64,000 bases of DNA from Arsukibacterium tuosuense (GTDB lineage Bacteria > Pseudomonadota > Gammaproteobacteria > Enterobacterales > Alteromonadaceae). The notes under the pieces are model-generated. The model was not told the DNA's origin and searched no databases. It was given only the letters and a program-made list of their open reading frames with translations. The position numbers and the translations under genes are program-made. Shown one piece after another: positions 56,394-64,000 of this stretch. The stretch is taken from positions 62,001-126,000 of the forward strand of contig NZ_OBEB01000005.1 of assembly GCF_900215315.1 (NCBI RefSeq), written 5' to 3'. Numbering within the stretch: the first letter of the stretch is position 1; each line of letters opens with the position of its first letter.

Positions 56394-58006
56394 GTTTGTT
56401 CAGCAAACGCTACTACTCCAGCGCCCGACTATTATTTGCGTCATTATTGCTGATTTTACTGTTATTTATTTTACTAAGCTTGCTGTTTTATCATCGATTA
56501 CAACAAGCACAACAAATTGTCAGCAACGTGGCGGAACAAGCGGTTCCTGCCGTGTTGGAAGCCAGCCTGGTTCATGACAAAGTCAAAGAACTGAACCTGC
56601 AGTCTGAGCTGTTGCGGGATGCCATCAGTCAGGCAGCCAGAGCCAGAGCCTCTCAACAAATAAGCCAGATCATTGTCGAGATCAGCAGCCTGGATCATCA
56701 GCAATATGTACAACATCAGTATCAGCAACAACGAATGCAACTGATTGCTGATGAAGCCCGCAGCCTGGATATGCTGATTGCTGAACGCTTGGTTTTGCAA
56801 CAACATAACCGCCAGTGGTTGGATAAGCTTAGCCAGCTGCAGCAAGAAAGCCAGCAATTAACAGACACCATCACCAGCCAGCCGTGGTTATTGCATTACT
56901 CCGGGTTATTACGGGATGTTACTGCCTTGTACAGCATTGACCGGCTGTATAACCTGCGCCAAAGCCGGACAGAGCTGAATAACTTACTGACAATGAATCA
57001 GCAGATGCTTAGTCAGTTAGGCGCAACCGAGCGCCGTGCCGCCTTAGCATTATCTGAGCAATTAACGACGGCCTTGTTATCGGAACACGGTATTCTTGCG
57101 CTGCGTGAGGCCGAGCTCAGCAATATTGCCAAAGCGACCGGCAAAGCAAACTTTCTGCGCAGTCTGGTTACTGATTACGCCAGTGAAACCGAACTGAACG
57201 CCTATCAGTCTGCAGCATCTTTGATGCAACTGAGCCAGCAATCTTCAACTGCACTTGATCGGCAAAACCAGTTCAGTTTTGCCCTGGCATTAGCCGCTAT
57301 CCTGTTACTGCTTGCCATCATGTTCTACACCCAGAAACGGGTCATTAAACGCTTAAAGTTATTGAACGAAAAAGTGCTGGCAGGCAGTGGTTTTGATGGT
57401 GATGACCGGTTATTCGCCAGCAATGATGAAATTGCTGATATTGCCCGCTCTTTTACTGAATACAGCAATACTGTTGCGGCGCAGCAAACAGCATTGGAGC
57501 GCCAGTCATTAACCGATGGCCTGACCGGTATTGCCAACCGACGTCATTTCGACAGCCAGTTGCACAGCGCCGTCGCCATGGCAAAACGGATGCAGCAGCC
57601 GTTGGCGGTCATTTTGCTGGATGTTGACCACTTTAAAGCGTACAACGACAGTTATGGTCACCTGGCCGGTGATGATACGTTAAAAGCTATTGCCAATACG
57701 TTAGCTGACACACTGCAACGCCAGATAGATTTAGTCGCACGCTACGGCGGCGAAGAGTTTGCCTGTGTTCTGCCCAATACCAGCCCAGAGCAGGCAATGA
57801 TAATGGCAGAGCAATTACGGCTGGACGTGTTAGCGCTGATGCTACCACACCATGCCAGCCCAACCGCCGGCTTTATAACCATTAGTCTGGGCATTTCCTG
57901 CCTGCAACCGGGCCAGGATATCAGCGACAAGGTACTATTAAATCAGGCCGACAAAGCGCTCTATCAAGCCAAAAGTCAAGGCAGAAACTGCTGTGTAATG
58001 CTTTAG
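56390..58006 (+). CDS. Membrane diguanylate cyclase with periplasmic sensor
   Basis: A 538-residue protein. Transmembrane helix 1 spans about residues 12-35, a helical periplasmic domain of about 260 residues follows (Q-rich coiled coils, TorS/TMAO-sensor-like in look), then helix 2 about 298-318 (A-L-A-A-I-L-L-L-L-A-I-M-F-Y), a HAMP-like linker and a GGDEF domain from about 375 (D-G-L-T-G-I-A-N-R-R) with D-V-D-H-F-K and an active R-Y-G-G-E-E-F. TorS-type sensors read ligand-loaded periplasmic proteins, which fits the coupled upstream gene. It should make cyclic-di-GMP in response to the periplasmic partner; the link is inferred. Confidence 0.9.
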   Translation: MSLFSKRYYSSARLLFASLLLILLLFILLSLLFYHRLQQAQQIVSNVAEQAVPAVLEASLVHDKVKELNLQSELLRDAISQAARARASQQISQIIVEISSLDHQQYVQHQYQQQRMQLIADEARSLDMLIAERLVLQQHNRQWLDKLSQLQQESQQLTDTITSQPWLLHYSGLLRDVTALYSIDRLYNLRQSRTELNNLLTMNQQMLSQLGATERRAALALSEQLTTALLSEHGILALREAELSNIAKATGKANFLRSLVTDYASETELNAYQSAASLMQLSQQSSTALDRQNQFSFALALAAILLLLAIMFYTQKRVIKRLKLLNEKVLAGSGFDGDDRLFASNDEIADIARSFTEYSNTVAAQQTALERQSLTDGLTGIANRRHFDSQLHSAVAMAKRMQQPLAVILLDVDHFKAYNDSYGHLAGDDTLKAIANTLADTLQRQIDLVARYGGEEFACVLPNTSPEQAMIMAEQLRLDVLALMLPHHASPTAGFITISLGISCLQPGQDISDKVLLNQADKALYQAKSQGRNCCVML

Positions 58007-58013
58007 AAAATTG

Positions 58014-59927
58014 TTAGCGGATTACCTTTACGCCAATTTCCAGTTCTACCGGCTGTTGCAGCTTTTGCTCTATTCTTTGTTTAACCCGGTCCATGGTGGC
58101 GTTGTCCACTGCACTGCCTGATACCAGGGTCAGGCTTATCCTGAGCGGCGTGCCCGGTCGCACGGCGACATCACGCAGTTTTACTTCATCCAGTACTATG
58201 CCATCAAGCTGCTGGACTATCCTATGCTCTGCCACCATATGACCAAAGCCTATCGCTAACGGAATACATAAAATTGCGGCCAGGGTAACGGTAAGGGCCA
58301 GGCCACGTTTAGCCCGGTGGAACGGACTGTAACCCAGAATCATAAAAGTGATAACTGCGGCCAGAACAATCCCCACCAGGTTAGTTAAAAACAGTAAAAA
58401 AGCGCCCCAAAATACCGTTAAATCAAGCCAGCCCAGCCCTATTCCGGCGACCGCTAAAGGCGGAACCAACGCCACGGCAATTGCTACCCCTGCCAGGCTT
58501 TTTGCTACTTCTGCCCGGGCATGGGCGTAAGCACCGGCAATACCAGAAATTACCGCTACCCCTAAGTCGAGTAACGTCGGGCTGATCCGGGCGGCGATTT
58601 CACTGTTAACTGTGGTAAGCGGAATAAACCAGGTCGCCACCATGGCACAGCCCATTGCCAGGCCGGTTCCGACCGCAATACTGCGGCTACTGACCAGCAT
58701 TAAGCTCTCATCCTGGCGCAGAGTTCCCAGGGCCATTGCAATAATTGGCCCCATTAACGGCGCTAAAATCATCGCACCAATAATTACCGGCGTGGAATTG
58801 GCAAACAAACCAAACACCGCCAGCAAGGTCGCCAGCACCATCAGGGTTAAATAAGACGGCGAGGCTTTAGCGCTTTCGCGCATCGCCATAAATAACTCTT
58901 TAAACTCGTCGGTAGCCGCGTGATGGATCCAGGGCAGCGGATAGGTAACCAGTTCGGTTTTTGCTTTGCCGGCAGGTAACGCCCGGGTTCTTACTGCTTC
59001 TTTACTTTCTGCTTCTGCTTCTTCCAGCGCCAGATGCCGGCCCGGCGCCAGCTGCAGAACCTGCGGTTCTACTTTTAATTGCAGACTATTACTTTTTTCA
59101 ATCAACCCATCGTGGGTATAGCTAATCAGCTTTGGGCTGCTGATACTGAGGCTACGGCTTTTTATATGGCCGACAAAAGAAGGACTGTTATTATTCCAGT
59201 AATCGCGTAAAAACAATGAGGCGAATAAAAACCGCAGCATTTCAAATACGCTGCGCGGTGCCAGCACCAAAGCATGTAACATACCATCATTAACACTGGA
59301 ATCGGCCACCAGTCGGCGCGACAGCACGGAGCTACGACCATGCTCTACTACCACGATACCCAGTGCGGCGGTGTCGACTATTTTTTCTTTATGGGTGGTG
59401 ATCTTAAACGCATTAAAGGTGACATCGCCAATGCCTTTTACCAGCCGGATAAAGCGTTTAACCCGCTGGGCCAGTGGCTCAGCCAGGGCTTCACCAGGCG
59501 TTAACGTCAGGGCATCACCTATTACCACCGAGTTAAACACCGGCACGTCATTACACAGCAGTAAATCTGCCTCTACCGCAGCGTTGTTCAGGGCATCAGT
59601 CAGCGCTTCTTCCATTTTACCAGCGATGCCAAAGCCATAGCGGGCATGTTTCATTTCAGGGTGCGGCAGTAAGGCCAGGGTCAGTGGCTGATTCTGAATT
59701 TGCAATACCAGCTCACGCAGGTGCTCGTCACTTAAATAACACACCAATCTGCTGCCGGGGGCGAAACCTGTCGGCTGCTCCGGATTAAATACCTGCACTG
59801 TTAGCGTCGCAAATGCCTCGCCCAGGCGGGTGTTCAGCAGCGGAATTAACTGCTGCTGCACCCGCTGTGCGTCTAAATCGGCGTACAGTAATACTAAGGG
59901 TTCATTGCTAACTGAACTGCTATTCAT
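58014..59927 (-). CDS. DUF389 membrane protein with diacylglycerol-kinase-like N-terminus
   Basis: About 637 residues. The N-terminal ~280 residues are soluble and show a lipid/diacylglycerol-kinase-like look (L-L-C-N-D-V-P-V-F-N-S-V-V-I-G, V-N-D-G-M-L-H-A-L-V-L-A-P). The C-terminal half is the DUF389/TIGR00341 membrane domain with seven or so helices, including G-A-M-I-L-A-P-L-M-G-P-I-I-A, A-L-V-P-P-L-A-V-A-G-I-G-L-G and F-L-T-N-L-V-G-I-V-L-A. Family function is unknown. ATG 59927 overlaps the stop of the Lon-like gene by eight bases, so translation is coupled to it. An in-frame ATG at 59984 lies inside that gene and is less likely. Confidence 0.85.
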   Translation of the reverse strand: MNSSSVSNEPLVLLYADLDAQRVQQQLIPLLNTRLGEAFATLTVQVFNPEQPTGFAPGSRLVCYLSDEHLRELVLQIQNQPLTLALLPHPEMKHARYGFGIAGKMEEALTDALNNAAVEADLLLCNDVPVFNSVVIGDALTLTPGEALAEPLAQRVKRFIRLVKGIGDVTFNAFKITTHKEKIVDTAALGIVVVEHGRSSVLSRRLVADSSVNDGMLHALVLAPRSVFEMLRFLFASLFLRDYWNNNSPSFVGHIKSRSLSISSPKLISYTHDGLIEKSNSLQLKVEPQVLQLAPGRHLALEEAEAESKEAVRTRALPAGKAKTELVTYPLPWIHHAATDEFKELFMAMRESAKASPSYLTLMVLATLLAVFGLFANSTPVIIGAMILAPLMGPIIAMALGTLRQDESLMLVSSRSIAVGTGLAMGCAMVATWFIPLTTVNSEIAARISPTLLDLGVAVISGIAGAYAHARAEVAKSLAGVAIAVALVPPLAVAGIGLGWLDLTVFWGAFLLFLTNLVGIVLAAVITFMILGYSPFHRAKRGLALTVTLAAILCIPLAIGFGHMVAEHRIVQQLDGIVLDEVKLRDVAVRPGTPLRISLTLVSGSAVDNATMDRVKQRIEQKLQQPVELEIGVKVIR

Positions 59928-62310
59928 CCAGACTTCCGTTAACCAGTTCGGCAATTTCTGCCAAACGTTGCATAGCCCGGCCATTCACCGACTTTTTCGG
60001 ATACTGACCGCGCCGGTTGCGCTCACCGGCTTCTTCTGTAGTTAACAAGCCAAGCGCTTCATCAACGGTTTTTACCACATAGATATGAAACTTTTGTTGC
60101 GCAACTGCGGCAATTACTTCATCCCGTAGCACCAGATTAAGCTGATTGCTGGCCGGTATAATCACCCCCTGCTCGCCGGTCAGGCCCCGTGACTGACACA
60201 GCCGGAAGAACCCTTCAATTTTCTCGTTAACACCGCCAATAGCCTGCACCTGACCGTGCTGGTTGATTGAGCCGGTGACCGCCAGGCTTTGCTTGATGGG
60301 GATATCAGTAATTGCAGAAATCAGCGCGCACACTTCGGCCAGTGAGGCACTGTCGCCGTCAATATGGCCGTAAGATTGTTCCATCGCAATATTGGCACTT
60401 AAGGTCAGCGGGAACTGGCGGGCATATTTTGCCCCCAGATAACCGGTCAGTAACAAAACGCCCTTGGAGTGAATAGCTTTGCCCAGCTCCACTTCGCGTT
60501 CAATATCAATAACCCCGCTCGAGCCGGCAAATACCGTAGCACTGACCCGGGCTGGCGTACCAAAAGCGGTATCGCCAATTTCCAGTACCGTCAGGCCATT
60601 AATTTTACCCACGGCCAGGCCTTCGGTATCTATTAAAATCTGACCTTCCTGGATATCCTCCAGAAAGCCTTCACTGATCCGCCCGGTACGGTGCTGCTTG
60701 CCCTGCAATGCCTGCTGCACGTGCAGCTCATTCAGAATATCGCTGTCGCCTTGCGCTGCGTAGTAGCAGGCTTCGCGCACCAGCTCCAGCACATCGGCAA
60801 AGCGGGCCGATAATTTGCGCTGATGCTCCGCCTGGCGAAAGCTGAACTGTAATAATTGACGCAGGCCGCACTTTGTCAGCTGGTTAATATTCAGCTGCTG
60901 CATTTGCAACTGGATCTGGCGCGACATAAAACTCAGGGTTTGCTCGTTATAGGGCAGATAATGTTCAAAATCGGCCAGCACCCGGAACAATTCATTAAAC
61001 TCTTCATCCACTTCCTGTACCAGATAGTACAAGTCGCGTGAGCCCAGCAGCACCACTTTTACATTAAGCGGAATAGCCCGCGGGGTAATAATGGTTGAGT
61101 TAGTAACGGCATGTTCGCTTAAGGTATCAATGACCACCTCACCACTTTTCAGCGCCAGTTTCAGCGCATCCCATACTGATGCCTGCGACAATAAGCGGTC
61201 AGCATCCAGAATTAAGTAGCCGCCGTTAGCTTTATGTAATGCACCGGGGCGAATCATCCGGTAATTGGTATAAAGCGCGCCACTGGACGAGTTATATTCT
61301 ACCCGGCCAAACAAGTTGCCATAACTGGGATTGGGCTCAAAAATAATCGGCGCGCCCGACATCGTTTCATGATGGACCAGCACATTAGGCACAAATTCTT
61401 CGACAAAAATTTCCCGGCTGTCGATCTCCTCCTGCTTTTCGCCATCAGACTCATCCGGCAGTAGCTCCAACACTGCTTTTACCAGATGGGGCCGCATTTC
61501 TTTCAGGTATTTCAGCACACCAAGCTCGGTGCTGTAATCATGCTCCATTTCTTTAAGCATCGGCTTAATGGCCTGCTCTATCGTTTCTTTGCGCAGCGCT
61601 CGCAGGTTTTCCGATAGTTCACGTTTCCAGCGCGGCAACTCAAGCAGCGCATCGTTTAACACCGTTTCCAACTCTGACACCAGCGAATAGAAATATTGCC
61701 GCTGCTCGTCAGTCATTTTACTGAACTCGCTGTCGTCCAGCGGTTTACCATCAATGATTGGCGAAAAACTGACGGCACCGTTGTCTTCATACAGCACAAC
61801 CTGTTTTTCAAGCGCGGTTTTCTCGACCCGCTCTATCGCCTGCTCATAGCGGTCGTCAAACTGACGGGCAATGGTTTTTTTCTTGCGCTGATAGCCCGGG
61901 TTATCGAACGCTGCCGGAAAAGTATCCAGTAACTCATCTATTAAGGCTTCCAATTTTTTAACCAGAATGCGGCCGTCGCCCGGCAGCAGCCGCAACGTAT
62001 TCGGCACCCGTTCATCGTCAAAGTTATTCAGGTAGCACCACTCATTTGGCGTGGCTTTCTCGGCTGCGGCATGTTGCAGAATATCCTGTACCAGAGTAAA
62101 CCGACCCAGTGCCGGCTCGCCCATTACATACAGGTTGTAACCCGGCATATCCATACCAATGGCAAAGGCCAACGCCGACTTCGCCCGGTCCTGGCCGATA
62201 AAGCCGGGAATAAGCTCGGCGGTGGCCAGCGCCTGTTCAATTTGAGCGCTATCTAATACCGGACCAAGGTCAGCAGGCTGCAGTGCTGCGGGTAAACGGC
62301 TGTGGGTCAT
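59920..62310 (-). CDS. Lon-like ATP-dependent protease
   Basis: A 796-residue AAA+ protease of the YcbZ/LonB-like (AAA_32 plus Lon_C) type. The P-loop region is N-L-Y-V-M-G-E-P-A-L-G-R-F-T near residue 57, a variant with R in place of the usual K, as seen in this family. A coiled-coil/helical insert covers about 95-270. The C-terminal Lon protease domain (about 580-770) has catalytic Ser in D-G-D-S-A-S-L-A and Lys in G-G-V-N-E-K-I-E-G. Soluble, no LAN domain. It overlaps the DUF389 gene downstream. The substrate is unknown. Confidence 0.9.
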   Translation of the reverse strand: MTHSRLPAALQPADLGPVLDSAQIEQALATAELIPGFIGQDRAKSALAFAIGMDMPGYNLYVMGEPALGRFTLVQDILQHAAAEKATPNEWCYLNNFDDERVPNTLRLLPGDGRILVKKLEALIDELLDTFPAAFDNPGYQRKKKTIARQFDDRYEQAIERVEKTALEKQVVLYEDNGAVSFSPIIDGKPLDDSEFSKMTDEQRQYFYSLVSELETVLNDALLELPRWKRELSENLRALRKETIEQAIKPMLKEMEHDYSTELGVLKYLKEMRPHLVKAVLELLPDESDGEKQEEIDSREIFVEEFVPNVLVHHETMSGAPIIFEPNPSYGNLFGRVEYNSSSGALYTNYRMIRPGALHKANGGYLILDADRLLSQASVWDALKLALKSGEVVIDTLSEHAVTNSTIITPRAIPLNVKVVLLGSRDLYYLVQEVDEEFNELFRVLADFEHYLPYNEQTLSFMSRQIQLQMQQLNINQLTKCGLRQLLQFSFRQAEHQRKLSARFADVLELVREACYYAAQGDSDILNELHVQQALQGKQHRTGRISEGFLEDIQEGQILIDTEGLAVGKINGLTVLEIGDTAFGTPARVSATVFAGSSGVIDIEREVELGKAIHSKGVLLLTGYLGAKYARQFPLTLSANIAMEQSYGHIDGDSASLAEVCALISAITDIPIKQSLAVTGSINQHGQVQAIGGVNEKIEGFFRLCQSRGLTGEQGVIIPASNQLNLVLRDEVIAAVAQQKFHIYVVKTVDEALGLLTTEEAGERNRRGQYPKKSVNGRAMQRLAEIAELVNGSLDE

Positions 62311-62492
62311 ATTATCCCTTAATTAAAGCAAGAGTATTAAAGCAAAAGTTACGCAAACGCATGTGCCGACATACTACCAAAAACCCGCAGCACTGTGCGG
62401 GCTATTTTATTTTTTCAATAAGCCGGTTAAAGATCCTGCCACTGGCGCCGATACAAGCTTAGCAACAGAAATCAATCTACGTCGAGGTCAAC

Positions 62493-62768
62493 ATGAACGA
62501 ACAAAATTGTCTGCAAAAAATTCGCAATCTTGGTGTTCGTTTACAGGAACTCGAATTAGTGCAACTGGAACCGGGTAAATCTTACGCCGCCACAGCGTTA
62601 AATTTTTTGTTTGCCGACCATGGCGCACAGCGTCCGGCGGGTGTGCCACTTGACCATACATTGCGGGCCTTAGGTGAAGCGATAGTAGCAAATCGTAAGG
62701 TACGGTTCAGCACGCTTGACCCGGACAGCGTCATCGACTTTTTCTGCCGTTTTTACCGGGTACATTGA
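62493..62768 (+). CDS. Small soluble protein of unknown function
   Basis: A 91-residue cytoplasmic protein with no signal peptide or membrane helix. The sequence is mixed alpha/beta, starting N-E-Q-N-C-L-Q-K-I-R-N-L-G-V-R-L, with acidic helices, a Q-R-P-A-G-V-P-L-D-H-T turn and a C-terminal D-F-F-C-R-F-Y-R-V-H. I do not recognise a family. ATG 62493 is supported by GAGGT upstream. It lies 78 bases before the EGKCG precursor gene on the same strand and could be part of its operon, or unrelated. It is divergent from the Lon-like gene. Confidence 0.6.
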   Translation: MNEQNCLQKIRNLGVRLQELELVQLEPGKSYAATALNFLFADHGAQRPAGVPLDHTLRALGEAIVANRKVRFSTLDPDSVIDFFCRFYRVH

Positions 62769-62846
62769 AATAAGCAATTTTTTGAAATACCTTTGCAGCT
62801 GAGCAGGTCTTATTACAGACCCTGACAACCATAAAGGTAACAACTG

Positions 62847-63284
62847 ATGAAAACACTGAACAAAACCCAACTCTCCTTTGCTCTTGGCGCTATGGCATTA
62901 GGCTCAGTAGCCGCTGGCGCTGCTCATGCCGATAGTAACCCTTTTGCTGCTGCAGAACTTAGTATGGCCTATCAACTGGCTGCCACTGAAGGTAAATGCG
63001 GTGAAGGAAAATGCGGTGCCGATAAAGCTAAAGATAAAGCCAAAGACAAAGCAAAAGAAATGAAGTGCGGTGAAGGCAAATGCGGTGAAGGTAAGTGTGG
63101 TGCCGACAAAGCAAAAGCCAAAGCTGAAGATAAAGCCAAAGAAATGAAATGTGGCGAAGGCAAATGCGGTGAAGGTAAGTGTGGTGCCGATAAAGCCGCC
63201 AAAATGAAAGACGATGCCAAAGCCAAAGCTGAAGATAAAGCAAAAGAAATGAAGTGTGGCGAAGGTAAGTGTGGAGCAGCCTAA
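62847..63284 (+). CDS. Secreted EGKCG-repeat precursor peptide (HvfA/bufferin-like)
   Basis: A 145-residue precursor. The signal peptide (about residues 1-28) ends A-H-A, and the mature part is a low-complexity Lys/Ala/Glu/Gly/Cys chain. EGKCG occurs seven times (Cys 51, 56, 79, 84, 107, 112, 142) and EMKCG three times (Cys 74, 102, 137). The unit from EMKCG to the next DKAK is repeated as 28 and 35 residues. Knowledge of the HvfA/bufferin families links EGKCG motifs to MNIO-catalysed Cys modification (5-thiooxazoles) and copper binding outside the cytoplasm. The adjacent gene is an MNIO enzyme, so this is its likely substrate. The start is ATG with AAAGGT upstream. Confidence 0.85.
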   Translation: MKTLNKTQLSFALGAMALGSVAAGAAHADSNPFAAAELSMAYQLAATEGKCGEGKCGADKAKDKAKDKAKEMKCGEGKCGEGKCGADKAKAKAEDKAKEMKCGEGKCGEGKCGADKAAKMKDDAKAKAEDKAKEMKCGEGKCGAA

Positions 63285-63287
63285 GCT

Positions 63288-64000
63288 GTGACAACGCAAA
63301 CCCCGTTAACCGGCGCGGGCCTGGGCCTGCGCCGGGAAATGCTGCAACAAGTGCTGGCCAGCAGCAATCAGGCGATCGACTTTTTTGAAGTTGCGCCGGA
63401 AAACTGGCTGCCCTATGGCGGCAAGTTGGCCAGCCAGTTTAAAGCACTAACCGAGCGCTATGCCTTTGCCTGCCACGGTTTATCGCTGTCCATTGGCAGC
63501 CCGGATCCGCTGGATATCAGCTTTGTTAAGCAGTTAAAAACATTTTTTAAAGAACATAACATCCGCCTGTACAGCGAGCATTTAAGCTATTGTTCGGCCG
63601 GAGGTCATTTATATGATTTAATGCCGATCCCGTTTACCGAAGAAGCAGTAAACTACGTGGCAGAGCGGGTGCGGACCGTGCAGGATATTCTGGAACAGCC
63701 CCTTATTCTGGAAAACGTGTCGTATTATGCGGCGCCCGGCCAGCAAATGAGCGAACTGGAGTTTATCTGCGAAGTCCTGAAACAGGCCGATTGCCAGCTA
63801 TTGCTGGACGTTAACAATATTTATGTTAACTCAGTAAACCATGGTTATGATGCCAAGGCATTTTTACAGGCACTACCCACTGAGCGCGTTGCCTACTATC
63901 ATGTCGCTGGCCATTATCAAGAAGCCCCCGACTTACTGATAGACACTCATGGTGCCGATATACCCGACCCGGTCTGGCAACTACTGCAACTGGCTTACCA
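63288..64000 (+). CDS. DUF692/MNIO RiPP-modifying enzyme (3' end outside window)
   Basis: An open frame of 237 residues that runs off the window. It begins at GTG 63288, three bases after the precursor stop, with GGAG upstream. The MNIO (multinuclear non-heme iron oxidative) enzyme family is recognisable from F-F-E-V-A-P-E-N-W, C-H-G-L-S-L-S-I-G, S-E-H-L-S-Y, L-E-N-V-S-Y-Y, L-L-L-D-V-N-N-I-Y-V-N and H-V-A-G-H, which carry the His, Glu, Asp and Asn iron ligands of the TIM-barrel. It should convert precursor Cys residues to modified, metal-binding groups. The usual partner, a DUF2063/HvfC recognition protein, would be expected beyond 64000. Confidence 0.9.
   Translation, partial: MTTQTPLTGAGLGLRREMLQQVLASSNQAIDFFEVAPENWLPYGGKLASQFKALTERYAFACHGLSLSIGSPDPLDISFVKQLKTFFKEHNIRLYSEHLSYCSAGGHLYDLMPIPFTEEAVNYVAERVRTVQDILEQPLILENVSYYAAPGQQMSELEFICEVLKQADCQLLLDVNNIYVNSVNHGYDAKAFLQALPTERVAYYHVAGHYQEAPDLLIDTHGADIPDPVWQLLQLAY

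Noticed and set aside
62384-62412. Hairpin CCCGCA/TGCGGG followed by T-rich DNA
   Set aside because: It lies between divergent genes with no gene ending there, so a terminator role is not supported. It may be a leader feature only.
63057-63275. Direct DNA repeats in the precursor, considered as a CRISPR-like or tandem-repeat array
   Set aside because: The repeats are codon-phased, encode the EGKCG units, and have no unique spacers.
62904-63299. Three minus-strand frames opposite the EGKCG precursor, rich in Phe, Leu or Ser-Pro-His repeats
   Set aside because: They arise because the precursor codons are repetitive. They lack signal peptides and any family pattern, while the plus frame has a signal peptide, a ribosome site and the right neighbour.
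1-64000. tRNA, rRNA, IS elements, prophage, CRISPR
   Set aside because: No tRNA-like cloverleaf, transposase, integrase or spacer array was seen on either strand by reading. A tRNAscan or covariance search was not possible.

Overview
The window reads as chromosomal DNA of an aquatic gammaproteobacterium, probably from the Rheinheimera/Alishewanella/Arsukibacterium group near the Alteromonadales. This rests on protein flavour and on the miaB-phoH-ybeY-ybeX-lnt order, not on any search. Coding density is high, genes sit on both strands, and no phage, integrase, transposase, CRISPR, rRNA or tRNA was seen. Nearly everything is a housekeeping, signalling or envelope gene.

Layout. 1-8.4 kb: end of a YfcC-type carrier, a CAP-domain protein, aceK, nnr, a large propeller-type histidine kinase and a YaiI-family protein. 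8.4-11.1 kb, minus strand: RluA-family pseudouridine synthase, alpha/beta hydrolase, M14 carboxypeptidase. 11.3-14.1 kb: two overlapping LytS-type kinases and one LytTR regulator. 14.3-16.7 kb: DUF3718 protein, TapT, YbcJ, a PAS-GGDEF protein. 16.8-20.5 kb: a winged-helix/nSTAND/TPR giant with a small partner. 20.6-23.1 kb: an orphan pectinesterase. 23.3-28.3 kb: a glyoxylate-shunt locus (aceA, divergent LysR regulator, aceB) containing two copies of a 175-bp structured repeat. 28.4-32.8 kb: DUF2726 protein, a small motility-type protein behind a textbook sigma-28 promoter, two chemoreceptors. 33-40.7 kb: AI-2E-family transporter, DUF819 protein, S9 peptidase, HopJ-family protein, an Ada/AlkA fusion with ogt, a beta-barrel protein. 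40.9-49.3 kb: pirin, mtnN, a CobD-like protein, a 1527-residue propeller-PAS-GGDEF-EAL protein, an EamA transporter. 49.4-54.8 kb: miaB-phoH-ybeY-ybeX-lnt. 54.9-58.0 kb: a 5'-nucleotidase-like protein that has lost its metal ligands, translationally coupled to a membrane diguanylate cyclase. 58-62.3 kb: a DUF389 protein overlapping a Lon-like protease. 62.5-64 kb: a small unknown protein, then a ribosomal-peptide metallophore locus cut by the window end, consisting of a secreted precursor with seven EGKCG repeats and a DUF692/MNIO modifying enzyme.

How the genes work together. AceA and AceB form the glyoxylate bypass, AceK controls flux into it at isocitrate dehydrogenase, and near-identical palindromes upstream of aceA and aceB suggest a shared operator for the intervening LysR protein. 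The 49-55 kb block combines tRNA modification, ribosome/rRNA maturation and lipoprotein acylation. Cyclic-di-GMP turnover recurs three times (15.7, 43.8 and 56.4 kb). The most interesting items are the EGKCG/MNIO locus, the structured repeat pair, the dead nucleotidase-cyclase pair, a second LytS kinase with a degenerate ATP site, and an lnt gene with no ATG, GTG or TTG start.
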